Of a DNA stretch of 64,000 nucleotides, positions 17,649 to 24,850 are shown one piece after another. Source of the DNA: Gracilibacillus lacisalsi DSM 19029 (GTDB lineage: Bacteria > Bacillota > Bacilli > Bacillales > Amphibacillaceae); assembly GCF_000377765.1 (NCBI RefSeq), contig NZ_KB898672.1, positions 46,595 through 110,594 of the forward strand. Direction: 5' to 3'. The notes beneath the pieces were generated by a model. It was not told the DNA's origin. It was given only the letters and a program-made list of their open reading frames with translations, and made no database searches. The number at the start of each line of letters is the position of its first letter. The first letter of the stretch is position 1. Position numbers and translations under genes: made by a program.

Positions 17649-18692
17649 TCACTCCTTAAACCATTCTGACACGATAGATCTAATCTCTGCTAATTTGAAG
17701 TTGCAACAATGCCCTTCATTAGGATATTGTTTTATTTTACTTTTATTGGTTAAACTGTTATACAACTGATATATATCACTGTCCTTAACCATGACATCTT
17801 GTTTACCATGGAATAAATAAATCGGCTTAGATAATTTAGTTGGATTTATAACAGGCAATATTGTTTCAGTTTCATTTAACAAATTATTAGATCTTTCGAT
17901 AAAATACTCTGGAAATGCAATATCCTTTGACACAGCTGGACTAACTGCAACAGCTTTACTCACTTTTGGATGTTCACTAGCTTTGATTGACCACATTGCA
18001 CCTGAGCTTGTCCCAAATAAATAAATCTTATTATTGGGAATAATTTTGTTTGCTAAGGTAATCACTTTATCCATGAAGGTTTGCCAACGTTCTTTAGTTG
18101 CTCGTAATCCGTTTAACGTAAATGTCTCACCTTGACCTGGCCCGTCAAACGTAAAAGTGGCAAAGCCTAGATCTACAAAGTGCTGTTCATATGAAAATAA
18201 CTCTTCTTTAGTGGAATCAATTGGATTGACAATGATCACACTTCCCTTCGAACGGTAAGGGATTCTTATTCTTCCATGACAAGCAACTTCTTCTACCATT
18301 ACTTTTTCCTTTAAAGGTTTTTTTACCAATAATTCATCCGCATGGGAAAAAGCATTCAGTGATTTTTGATACCATTTTCTTTTTTCATCACTTGGTGTTG
18401 GAAAAATCCAATGGGATAGATTGAAGTAGAGTGCTGAGAGTCTAAAATGCCATTTGGCTTCTTTTAAATCATCATTCCTTTTAGCTCTTTCGGCTGTTTT
18501 AAACTGGTTACTTCCATGTTTATCAAAAAACTGTATCCACTCCTGTAAATTCGTAACTTCTTGTATAAACTGATTGGCAACGCCTTTTTCCATACCATGT
18601 GCAATCCATCGATCCCAAAAGCCTGGAAATAGCCGTGCGGTTATAATAGTTTTATCAATGGTTTTATTCGTGATTACTTCCTGTAAACTCAT
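17649..18692 (-). CDS. alpha/beta hydrolase with N-terminal helical domain (FrsA/DHPON-hydrolase-like)
   Basis: About 347 residues: a helical N-terminal domain (about 1-130) followed by an alpha/beta hydrolase core with FDGPGQGE near 183, nucleophile elbow GTSSGA near 228, acid residue in GKQDVMV near 297 and His in EGHCCN near 328. The FDGPGQG signature and N-terminal cap recall the 2,6-dihydroxypseudooxynicotine hydrolase/FrsA-like group, which includes C-C bond hydrolases and editing esterases. In this context it may act as a thioesterase or acyltransferase on the ACP-bound product. ATG 18692 overlaps the preceding TGA. Confidence 0.83.
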   Translation of the reverse strand: MSLQEVITNKTIDKTIITARLFPGFWDRWIAHGMEKGVANQFIQEVTNLQEWIQFFDKHGSNQFKTAERAKRNDDLKEAKWHFRLSALYFNLSHWIFPTPSDEKRKWYQKSLNAFSHADELLVKKPLKEKVMVEEVACHGRIRIPYRSKGSVIIVNPIDSTKEELFSYEQHFVDLGFATFTFDGPGQGETFTLNGLRATKERWQTFMDKVITLANKIIPNNKIYLFGTSSGAMWSIKASEHPKVSKAVAVSPAVSKDIAFPEYFIERSNNLLNETETILPVINPTKLSKPIYLFHGKQDVMVKDSDIYQLYNSLTNKSKIKQYPNEGHCCNFKLAEIRSIVSEWFKE

Positions 18693-19600
18693 CAAATTTC
18701 ACCCTTTCCGTCTAATAGTAGAATTAACGTAGATCCATCAGACGATGTTTCTAAGATCACTTGCTCTGCCATTTTCATCATTAATGTAAATCCTTGTCCT
18801 AATGACTCCTTCGTTGAAAAGCCTGCTAACAAAGTGGTCTTTGGTAAAATATTGAGCGGAAATCCTGGGCCATTATCCTCTATAATGACATGAAATACGT
18901 CATTCATTTGATAAATCAACATTCTTCCGTTTTTGGCATGTTTAATTACATTGGTTACGGATTCAGAAATAATTAGGTTATAGCTCATAATTTTTGATTC
19001 TTTTAATCCTGCATTAGCAAAAGCTTCCTTCGCAAGATTCCTAGTGTAAGATATATCTTTTCGTTCCTTAATAGTTACTTCGAGTAAAAGTTTGCCTGAT
19101 TTATATTGTGTTATTCTCGTTTTATCAATAAGCAAAAAAGCTCCTTGGGTAGCAGAATAGATAACATCTCGATATATTTCCCAAACCAGATCCTTCTCCT
19201 TATCCATTTCATGAAGTGTTTTACTCGAATGTATTTCATTCAATGTTCGTAATAATAAGTCACGAAAAGGCTTCGGGTAATCTAGCTTTTTTATTTCTTC
19301 TTCTATCACGTCATTATTCGTTATCCATCCTATCCCTAGTTGTGCTAATTGATAAAATTCTTTTATTTTCTCATCAGTGATGCTTTCGATGGAATCTAGA
19401 GTAAATGATTCAAAAAATAATTCTTCATTTTGGGCTAAGCCCATCCCATCTGCTAGTTGATATACAATCCAGCCAATAGTTGCTTGTTCTTTCATCTGAT
19501 TAAATGACTGAAAAGTTGTGGATGGCGAGATTGTAAGACAAGTATCTTTTTCTGTTGCTTTGTTTCTTTTACCTATGCGCTTGGTAAAAAATCTTTTCAT
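18692..19600 (-). CDS. GHKL (RsbW/RsbT-like) ATPase with unknown N-terminal domain
   Basis: A 302-residue protein. The C-terminal half is a HATPase_c domain of the anti-sigma-kinase type: N-box SESVTNVIKHA near 210-220, G1 box EDNGPGF near 240, G2 region LGQGFTLMMKMA near 268. There is no His-phosphorylation domain, which fits serine kinases RsbW/RsbT/SpoIIAB. The N-terminal about 165 residues are soluble, helical and match nothing I recognise; they could be the partner-binding or sensing part. It probably phosphorylates the STAS protein of this operon and is the switched partner. Confidence 0.85.
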   Translation of the reverse strand: MKRFFTKRIGKRNKATEKDTCLTISPSTTFQSFNQMKEQATIGWIVYQLADGMGLAQNEELFFESFTLDSIESITDEKIKEFYQLAQLGIGWITNNDVIEEEIKKLDYPKPFRDLLLRTLNEIHSSKTLHEMDKEKDLVWEIYRDVIYSATQGAFLLIDKTRITQYKSGKLLLEVTIKERKDISYTRNLAKEAFANAGLKESKIMSYNLIISESVTNVIKHAKNGRMLIYQMNDVFHVIIEDNGPGFPLNILPKTTLLAGFSTKESLGQGFTLMMKMAEQVILETSSDGSTLILLLDGKGEI

Positions 19601-19616
19601 TGCCTTCTATCCTTTG

Positions 19617-20327
19617 TTATAAAATGCCATTAGGGGGCATAATGGTAATTTCATCAACCACCGCTTCTTTTGGCTGACAGATCAAATATATTAAATGCTC
19701 TGCTATGGATTGGACAGGAATCATATTATCAACGTCTAAATCGAAAGAAACATTATCCCAAAAGGAACTGTTGATTGCACCTGGTAAAACAGATGTAATA
19801 CGAACACCTTCTCTTCTTAATTCTTGTTGCAATACTTTTGTTAAACCGTGCACACCAAACTTAGAAGCTGTATACCCACCGTTCCCTGGTAAAGCAGTTT
19901 TAGCAGCAATTGATGCGAGATTCAGAATCTGACCTTGCTTCTGTTCTCTCATAACCCTACCAAAATGCTTGCATGTAAAATATGTTCCTCGTAAATTTAC
20001 AGCGATCATGTTATCAAAAGCTTCTGTTGAAGAATCTAAGATACTTTCAAAGGTTCCGATTCCTGCAGAATTTATTAAGACATCAATTCGTTTAAAGCAT
20101 TCTATACTCTTATTAACAAACTGGACCACCGAATTTTCATCCCTCACATCAACAGGTAATACTGTAACATTCTCACTCTGGAAGGATTGCTGTAAATCTT
20201 CAATGTGCCTTGCACCAAGCACAAGCTTTACACCGTGATTAGCTAATAATACTGCTGTCTCTCTACCTATTCCTTTACTCGCACCAACAATTACTATTAC
20301 TTTATCTTTTAGATGGGAGAAGTCCAT
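19617..20327 (-). CDS. SDR, candidate sepiapterin-reductase-like enzyme
   Basis: A 236-residue classical short-chain reductase. Cofactor motif GASKGIGRETA near residue 15, NSAGIG near 86, catalytic Ser in NLASIAAK near 137 and YxxxK in YTASKFG near 152, PGAINSS near 182. By itself the fold is compatible with many substrates. Its place directly after a GTP cyclohydrolase and a pyruvoyl-tetrahydropterin synthase makes reduction of the pterin side chain, as by sepiapterin reductase, the leading hypothesis. An ACP-ketoacyl reductase acting on the carrier protein is the alternative. Start overlaps the upstream stop as TAATG. Confidence 0.85.
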   Translation of the reverse strand: MDFSHLKDKVIVIVGASKGIGRETAVLLANHGVKLVLGARHIEDLQQSFQSENVTVLPVDVRDENSVVQFVNKSIECFKRIDVLINSAGIGTFESILDSSTEAFDNMIAVNLRGTYFTCKHFGRVMREQKQGQILNLASIAAKTALPGNGGYTASKFGVHGLTKVLQQELRREGVRITSVLPGAINSSFWDNVSFDLDVDNMIPVQSIAEHLIYLICQPKEAVVDEITIMPPNGIL

Positions 20328-21151
20328 TAGACTGACACCTCTTCTGTTCCTAAGTATTCAAAATAATTTTTCTCTGTTTCCCATAGCCCTATTTTATATA
20401 GGTTTGAAATATGGGGAGCCAACATATCATAAATCACCTTTGCCATTACTTCAGATGTGGGATTCAATCCATTAAATTCAGTTGTATCTAAATTTAAATG
20501 CTTATGATCGAATTTTTTCAAGACAATATTATCCACAATCTCATCCAATTCACCTAAATCAACAATCATTCCAGTTACCTTATCTGGATCTCCTTTCACA
20601 AATACTTCTAAATAGTAATTGTGACCGTGACCGTTCGGATTGTTACATTTACCGAAAAGAGTTAAATTCTCTTCATCAGATAACTGATCACTATGTAAGC
20701 GATGTGCTGAACTAAAATGATACTTTCTTGATAACGTAACCATTTTCTCTTCCCCTTTCTCAGCAAATAAATATGGGTTTTCATGTAACCGAAGTCGATG
20801 TAAAGTACAATCTTTTAGCTGAGGAGCAATAGCATCCCACAAATAACCTACTATAGTTTCGGTAGTTGGAATATGTGATATAAAATACTGGTGTTCTTTA
20901 TTTAAAAATTTTCCATCCAATTCTTTTTCTACTATTCCGCCTACCAATTGCTTTATATCTACGGTATTAACAACAATACCCGAATTATGATTCAAATTTC
21001 CCTTTACCATTACTTCCAATTTATAATCGTGACCATGGCCGTTTATATTACTGCACAAACCAAACACTTGTTTATTTTTTTCTTCACTCCATTCAGGAAT
21101 GCGATAACTATGCATGGCAGAAAAGTCGATTCTTCTAGATAAATAGAGCAA
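20327..21151 (-). CDS. tandem 6-pyruvoyl-tetrahydropterin synthase (two PTPS domains)
   Basis: A 274-residue fusion of two PTPS/QueD-fold domains (about 1-132 and 136-274); usual family length is 120-150. Domain 2 has a full active site: zinc histidines in SSAHRLHS and NPNGHGHNY, catalytic Cys in FGKCNNP, Asp-His in FDHKHLN, and the substrate-binding Glu in WETEKN. Its CNNPNGHGHN motif resembles eukaryotic PTPS rather than bacterial QueD. Domain 1 keeps zinc histidines (SAMHSYR, NGHGH) and a Cys (GLCSNI) but has Asp-Gly where the Asp-His pair should be, so it may be structural or altered. Product expected: 6-pyruvoyl-tetrahydropterin from dihydroneopterin triphosphate. Confidence 0.9.
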   Translation of the reverse strand: MLYLSRRIDFSAMHSYRIPEWSEEKNKQVFGLCSNINGHGHDYKLEVMVKGNLNHNSGIVVNTVDIKQLVGGIVEKELDGKFLNKEHQYFISHIPTTETIVGYLWDAIAPQLKDCTLHRLRLHENPYLFAEKGEEKMVTLSRKYHFSSAHRLHSDQLSDEENLTLFGKCNNPNGHGHNYYLEVFVKGDPDKVTGMIVDLGELDEIVDNIVLKKFDHKHLNLDTTEFNGLNPTSEVMAKVIYDMLAPHISNLYKIGLWETEKNYFEYLGTEEVSV

Positions 21152-21177
21152 CAGTATCCCTCTTTTCTTACATTTTT

Positions 21178-21744
21178 TTATAAGCTCTTTTGAAATTCAT
21201 TTACTAAGGCAGAATCTTCCGTATATACTCCCTTTTTCACGGTTGTAACTGTTGCACTTCCAGGTTTTTTTACGCCTCTTGCACACATGCATAAATGTTG
21301 TCCTTCTAAAGATACGATTACTCCTTTTGGTTGCAGTACATTCTCAATGGCAGTTGCTATCTGATTCGTCATTCTTTCCTGTACCTGCGGACGCTTCGAT
21401 GTTAATTCTACTAAACGTGCAAATTTACTAAGTCCAACGATTCGTTTATTTGGGATATAGCCTATATGCGCCTTACCAAAAAACGGGATTAAATGGTGCT
21501 CACAAAAGGTATAATAATCAATATCTTTGACCAACACAATGCCTTCATAACCTTCGGAATCGAAAGTAGTGTTTAGCGCTTTTTCAGGAAGTTTACCAAC
21601 TCCTTCAAAAACTTCTTTATACATTTTTGCTACTCTTTTAGGAGTATCTAATAAACCTTCCCTCTTCGGGTCTTCTCCGATCGCTTCTAAAATAGAACGA
21701 ACATTACTTTCAACATCAATAGCCCCTAACACTTGATTTGTCAT
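21178..21744 (-). CDS. folE: GTP cyclohydrolase I FolE
   Basis: About 188 residues, typical length. Converts GTP to 7,8-dihydroneopterin triphosphate. Zinc ligands and active site visible: FCEHHLIPFFGKAHIGY near residue 75-90 and HLCMCARGVKKPG near 140-152; GLSKFARLVE and KRPQVQERMT are also standard. ATG 21744 is chosen because GTGAGGAAG is correctly spaced; an upstream in-frame start at 21792 lacks a site. It is the first gene after the riboswitch and terminator, so it probably feeds a special pterin pathway rather than folate; a housekeeping folE could exist elsewhere. Confidence 0.95.
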   Translation of the reverse strand: MTNQVLGAIDVESNVRSILEAIGEDPKREGLLDTPKRVAKMYKEVFEGVGKLPEKALNTTFDSEGYEGIVLVKDIDYYTFCEHHLIPFFGKAHIGYIPNKRIVGLSKFARLVELTSKRPQVQERMTNQIATAIENVLQPKGVIVSLEGQHLCMCARGVKKPGSATVTTVKKGVYTEDSALVNEFQKSL

Positions 21745-21823
21745 AAACTTCCTCACTTTCCTACGCTTCGATAAAGATGTAAAACAAAGCATGTGCGTTG
21801 GTTTATCGTAAGTAATGCTACTA

Positions 21824-21857
21824 AAAAGAGCCCACCAAAAAGATTGGTGGGCTCTTA
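21824..21857 (-). terminator. intrinsic terminator, expression platform of riboswitch 1
   Basis: Perfect stem AAGAGCCCACCA / TGGTGGGCTCTT with a short loop; on the minus strand it is followed by TTTTT. It lies between the aptamer and folE and is the likely on/off element. A second, smaller hairpin (GAATTAGTA / TACTAATCC, about 21862-21890) lies between aptamer and terminator and could act in the switch. Confidence 0.9.
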
Positions 21858-21902
21858 ATATGAATTAGTAAAAAAAGGTATACTAATCCATACTCAAATA
21901 AA

Positions 21903-22003
21903 CCATCCTTTTCGGTAACCCGGCTATCATAGTCATCGAGACCTTAGACCCATAGGCTTTGCGTCCTCACTTTTCAATAAGTTTGCCATTATCGAAGGTA
22001 ATA
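21903..22003 (-). promoter_or_regulatory. GEMM (c-di-GMP-I class) riboswitch 1
   Basis: On the minus strand the sequence shows the conserved GEMM core in order: ATAATGGCAAAC, a stem closed by a GAAA loop, GAGGACGCAAAGCC, then GGGTCTAAGG, a second hairpin arm with GATAGCCGGGTTACC. The tetraloop and its receptor-like arm, the GACGCAAAGCC block and the P1-closing arms are all in place. The class senses cyclic di-GMP; a subclass senses 3',3'-cGAMP, and I cannot assign the specificity base without an alignment. Promoter lies 40 nt upstream, terminator 45 nt downstream. Confidence 0.93.
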
Positions 22004-22041
22004 TTTTCATTATTTATATTTAGGTATTATTGCTTATTTCC

Positions 22042-22070
22042 ATTCTAATTAATAATGATAAAAGTGTCAA
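22042..22070 (-). promoter_or_regulatory. SigA-type promoter of operon 1
   Basis: Minus strand: TTGACA (22070-22065), 17-nt spacer, TAGAAT (22047-22042). Predicted transcription start near 22035, so the riboswitch begins about 30 nt into the RNA. Confidence 0.85.
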
Positions 22071-22415
22071 TATTTATTTTCATCAGTACATAGAAACTAT
22101 TTATATGGTAAAATTTACCTTTCAAAAAGTGCGTTTCATCCATTTGGATCACTTTTTGTTGGATTTCTCTTCTGTATCCACTAAATTGATAAATTAATAA
22201 CACATTACATTCATTATACCTTTATAAGTTTTCAATGGCCTTCCCTCCAAATCCTATACCAAGAACAATAGTTGTCCCGTCTTCATTTAACGTGTTAAAA
22301 CAATGTTGGTGTTCCATAATACATTATTTTAGGCTTAATTTCTTTAAAACTTAACATGTCCAGATTTGTTGTCTCAGTTCTTTCCCCCTTTAATTTCTTT
22401 ACATTTATATTGTAA

Positions 22416-22556
22416 ATCTTTAAAAATTCAACTATCATCGAAACACGTACACCTAAGACACGGGCTATTAAAGTAACTCCAACCGGAAAAATTGAATTAC
22501 AGAAACTGTTCAAATTCGATTACGAAAATAATCTTCATACTTTTGAAGAAAGTTAA
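22416..22556 (+). pseudogene. possible remnant of an ArsR-type winged-helix regulator
   Basis: An open stretch with no start codon (stop TAA at 22413, next stop at 22554) reads as the C-terminal wing of a helix-turn-helix protein: RTPKTRAIKVTPTGKIEL then QKLFKFDYE. The TRAIKVTPTGK pattern is typical of the wing in ArsR/SmtB-like regulators. No helix-turn-helix part is found upstream in any frame, so this looks like a decayed gene. The rest of 22071-22415 is AT-rich with nothing recognised. Confidence 0.35.
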
Positions 22557-22571
22557 CTAGAGGATTTATAA

Positions 22572-22696
22572 GAAAACGTTTGGGTAAACTCTATTGTAGT
22601 GAGCCCAAGCGTTTCTCTTGTCAAACTAGAGTAATAAGTGTAAGTAAAAATATAACTAGAAAACCAGTTATTCTTTTTGGAGAATAACTGGTTTTC
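22572..22696. terminator. two consecutive hairpin terminators
   Basis: First hairpin at about 22572-22615: AAACGTTTGGGT / GCCCAAGCGTTT, imperfect. Second at 22659-22696: GAAAACCAGTTATTCT / AGAATAACTGGTTTTC, perfect. They isolate the upstream operon promoter region from the GH13 gene; what gene they once terminated is unclear. Confidence 0.7.
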
Positions 22697-22836
22697 ATCT
22701 AGAGCCTAACTCGGTCATTGGCAATATTTCCACTACAGCTTGTAAGGTTCTCTACTTACACCTAGCTTCTGCATTACATTTAGTATATAATTTCGAAGTA
22801 TGCCCACAGTAAAGTGCTGCAGTTCTTTGATTTTGC

Positions 22837-24249
22837 TTACTGACGCATTCTACGATTCTTCACACTAACCGCTACAATAAACGCGACAAACCCACCAAGA
22901 ATCACAACCATCATGGCAATAAAGAACCAGTTAAACCCACTGTCTTCTTCTAAAACAAAGATATTACTTGTTTCGCGCTCTAGAATCACTCGATACGTAC
23001 CATCATTTTGTTGTCTGACGATGTTATCTTCCAGCAAACCTCTCAGTTGCATATCCTCACTGATTTCATCCAGGGATGCTGTCTGTGTTTCGGTATCATT
23101 ATTAATCGCAATGTACATCGTTTGATCCTCGGCACTTCTCTTGTAAACCGACATTGCCCCCGCTTGATCTACTAGTTCCATTTCGCCATTTTGTAATGCA
23201 GAGGAATCTTGACGGATTGCTGCTAGCTTTTCTAAATGTTGGGATATTTCTTCGTCCTCTTTATTTAATTCGGCCATGCGGTGATCTGGTTCATCTTCAC
23301 CATTATCCATTGGCACTTCTACTCCCTGATAAAACAAAGACGATCCTGGTAATGTATAAAGTAATGTAGATGCAAGCTTCCACCTTGTGACAGGATGATA
23401 GCCTTCTTTTACTGTTTCATGCGTAAAGCGTGAAGTAAGGACAGATTCCATGTAATGTACACCAGTAATCTCGTGAGAAAATAATGGCTCCAAGGACTCT
23501 CCGGGTTGTTTCAGAATATCGACCGCTTCCTTTCGAAAATCATGATCGATATTATTTTCGTCTTCCATTCCATCTACTATTAAAAACGCATCTTCTTTCT
23601 CAGCTTGTATACGTTGACGCAGTTCATCGATAAAGGATTGAGGTGTCTGTTCATCTACATAAACATGAAAACCATCAATTCCCGTACTATTCATCCAATA
23701 TACCGCTGTTTCCAAAAAATATTGCTGTACATCTTCATTTTGCAAATTAACGGTTGGCAATTCTTCACTCAATTGATTGCTAGAAGGTTGAGACACCCAA
23801 TCAGACTGTTCATTTACCCAGAGGTGTTCATTATCTACATGTGATAAAACAAAATCTAAGATTACCTTGATGTTATTCTCATTTGTTTCGGCTACTAAAT
23901 TTTGCAGCACCGCGATGTTTCCAAATTGAGGATCGACACTTTGACCATTTAAAGGATCAAATCCATGGTAAGAAGCCGCCGTCATGATAGGACTGAGGTT
24001 AATGGTAGTTATACCTAATTCGCTTAAATAAGGAATTTTATCGATAACACCCTGTAAATCCCCACCATGATATGCAGAAGGATCATCAATATTAATCTCT
24101 ATATCATTGCTACTGTCCCCATTTACAAATCGGTCTACTAAAATATAATAAATTCCTTCTTCTGTTTGTTCTTCTGCCATGACGGTTAAATTCGGAATTA
24201 AAAACAGGCATAGAACCATAACTAGTAATACTTTTCTTATGTAGAGCAT
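22837..24249 (-). CDS. membrane-anchored GH13-like protein lacking catalytic residues
   Basis: A 470-residue protein: signal peptide (1-25), a GH13 alpha-amylase barrel (about 30-400), a small C-terminal beta domain and a C-terminal transmembrane helix (about 440-463) with a basic tail. Fold markers are clear: YHGGDLQGV, YLSELGITTINLSPI, YHGFDP and LLYTLPGSSLFYQG. But the catalytic sites have changed: the region with the nucleophile Asp reads GFHVYVDEQ instead of GFRxDxxxH, the acid/base region reads LIVDGME without GE, and the NHD site is absent (ESVLTSRF). It is probably not a glycosidase. AAGGGG precedes ATG. Confidence 0.85.
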   Translation of the reverse strand: MLYIRKVLLVMVLCLFLIPNLTVMAEEQTEEGIYYILVDRFVNGDSSNDIEINIDDPSAYHGGDLQGVIDKIPYLSELGITTINLSPIMTAASYHGFDPLNGQSVDPQFGNIAVLQNLVAETNENNIKVILDFVLSHVDNEHLWVNEQSDWVSQPSSNQLSEELPTVNLQNEDVQQYFLETAVYWMNSTGIDGFHVYVDEQTPQSFIDELRQRIQAEKEDAFLIVDGMEDENNIDHDFRKEAVDILKQPGESLEPLFSHEITGVHYMESVLTSRFTHETVKEGYHPVTRWKLASTLLYTLPGSSLFYQGVEVPMDNGEDEPDHRMAELNKEDEEISQHLEKLAAIRQDSSALQNGEMELVDQAGAMSVYKRSAEDQTMYIAINNDTETQTASLDEISEDMQLRGLLEDNIVRQQNDGTYRVILERETSNIFVLEEDSGFNWFFIAMMVVILGGFVAFIVAVSVKNRRMRQ

Positions 24250-24351
24250 AATGGTCCCCTTTTCTCAAATTATATTCGTCTTCTATTATCCTAGACAATC
24301 AAAGAAAGTCAAATACCCTTATTGAAAAATAACATGAATTTTTTGTGACTG

Positions 24352-24386
24352 AAAAACTCCCTATCTTAAATAGATAGAGAGTTTTG
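24352..24386 (-). terminator. intrinsic terminator
   Basis: AAAACTCCCTATCT / AGATAGAGAGTTTT stem overlapping the end of the downstream small membrane gene; T-run on the minus strand. Confidence 0.75.
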
Positions 24387-24812
24387 GTATTTTTTCTTTA
24401 CTTTTTCCCGAATTCGGTACGTGATAATTAAGCCCGTTAAAAAGAGGATCGGTGTAAGATAATAGACAATATTACGCCAGTGTAAAGGAACACGTTGGAC
24501 AAATTCAGCTTTCATATACGTCCCTTGTTCTTCTACTGCAATTGCCTCGGAAATGTCCACACCTTCTACTTTAAAATACTTAGTACCTATAGGATAATGA
24601 TTAGATGCATTGTCATAATATCTACCTGTGCGCTCATCAGCTTGGGTGGTTACTTCTCCAATCGATTGACCGATAAGAGATTGATTGACTTGTTCGTCAG
24701 TAACTTCATATACGCGGCCGTCTAACACTACAAACGGATACGCCCATTCTAGTGCATGTAAGGTGGTAGGAATAAGTAATAGAAGCAACATACCGATAGA
24801 TAATTTCTTCAT
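24366..24812 (-). CDS. small exported membrane protein of the WAYPFVV family, copy 1
   Basis: About 148 residues: signal peptide (1-20), an extracytoplasmic domain beginning WAYPFVVLDGRVYEV, with IGEVTTQAD, YPIGTKYFKVEGV and EAIAVEEQGTY, then a single transmembrane helix (about 110-132) and a basic tail. A paralogue with the same plan is at 58908-59354. I do not know a function. It lies between asnO and the dead GH13 gene on the same strand (24 and 117 nt gaps), so these may be transcribed together. Start could also be the GTG at 24821. Confidence 0.72.
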   Translation of the reverse strand: MKKLSIGMLLLLLIPTTLHALEWAYPFVVLDGRVYEVTDEQVNQSLIGQSIGEVTTQADERTGRYYDNASNHYPIGTKYFKVEGVDISEAIAVEEQGTYMKAEFVQRVPLHWRNIVYYLTPILFLTGLIITYRIREKVKKKYQNSLSI

Positions 24813-24850
24813 AACCGTCACTACTTTCTTCCGTTTTCGAGGTTACAACA

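Noticed and set aside
20327..21744. FolE plus PTPS read as part of queuosine (preQ0) synthesis
   Set aside because: No queC, queE or queF nearby, the PTPS motif is CNNPNGHGH rather than the QueD type, and the leader RNA is GEMM, not preQ1.
22295..22513. 72-residue minus-strand ORF
   Set aside because: No ribosome site, low-complexity content, and the opposite strand carries a more protein-like remnant.
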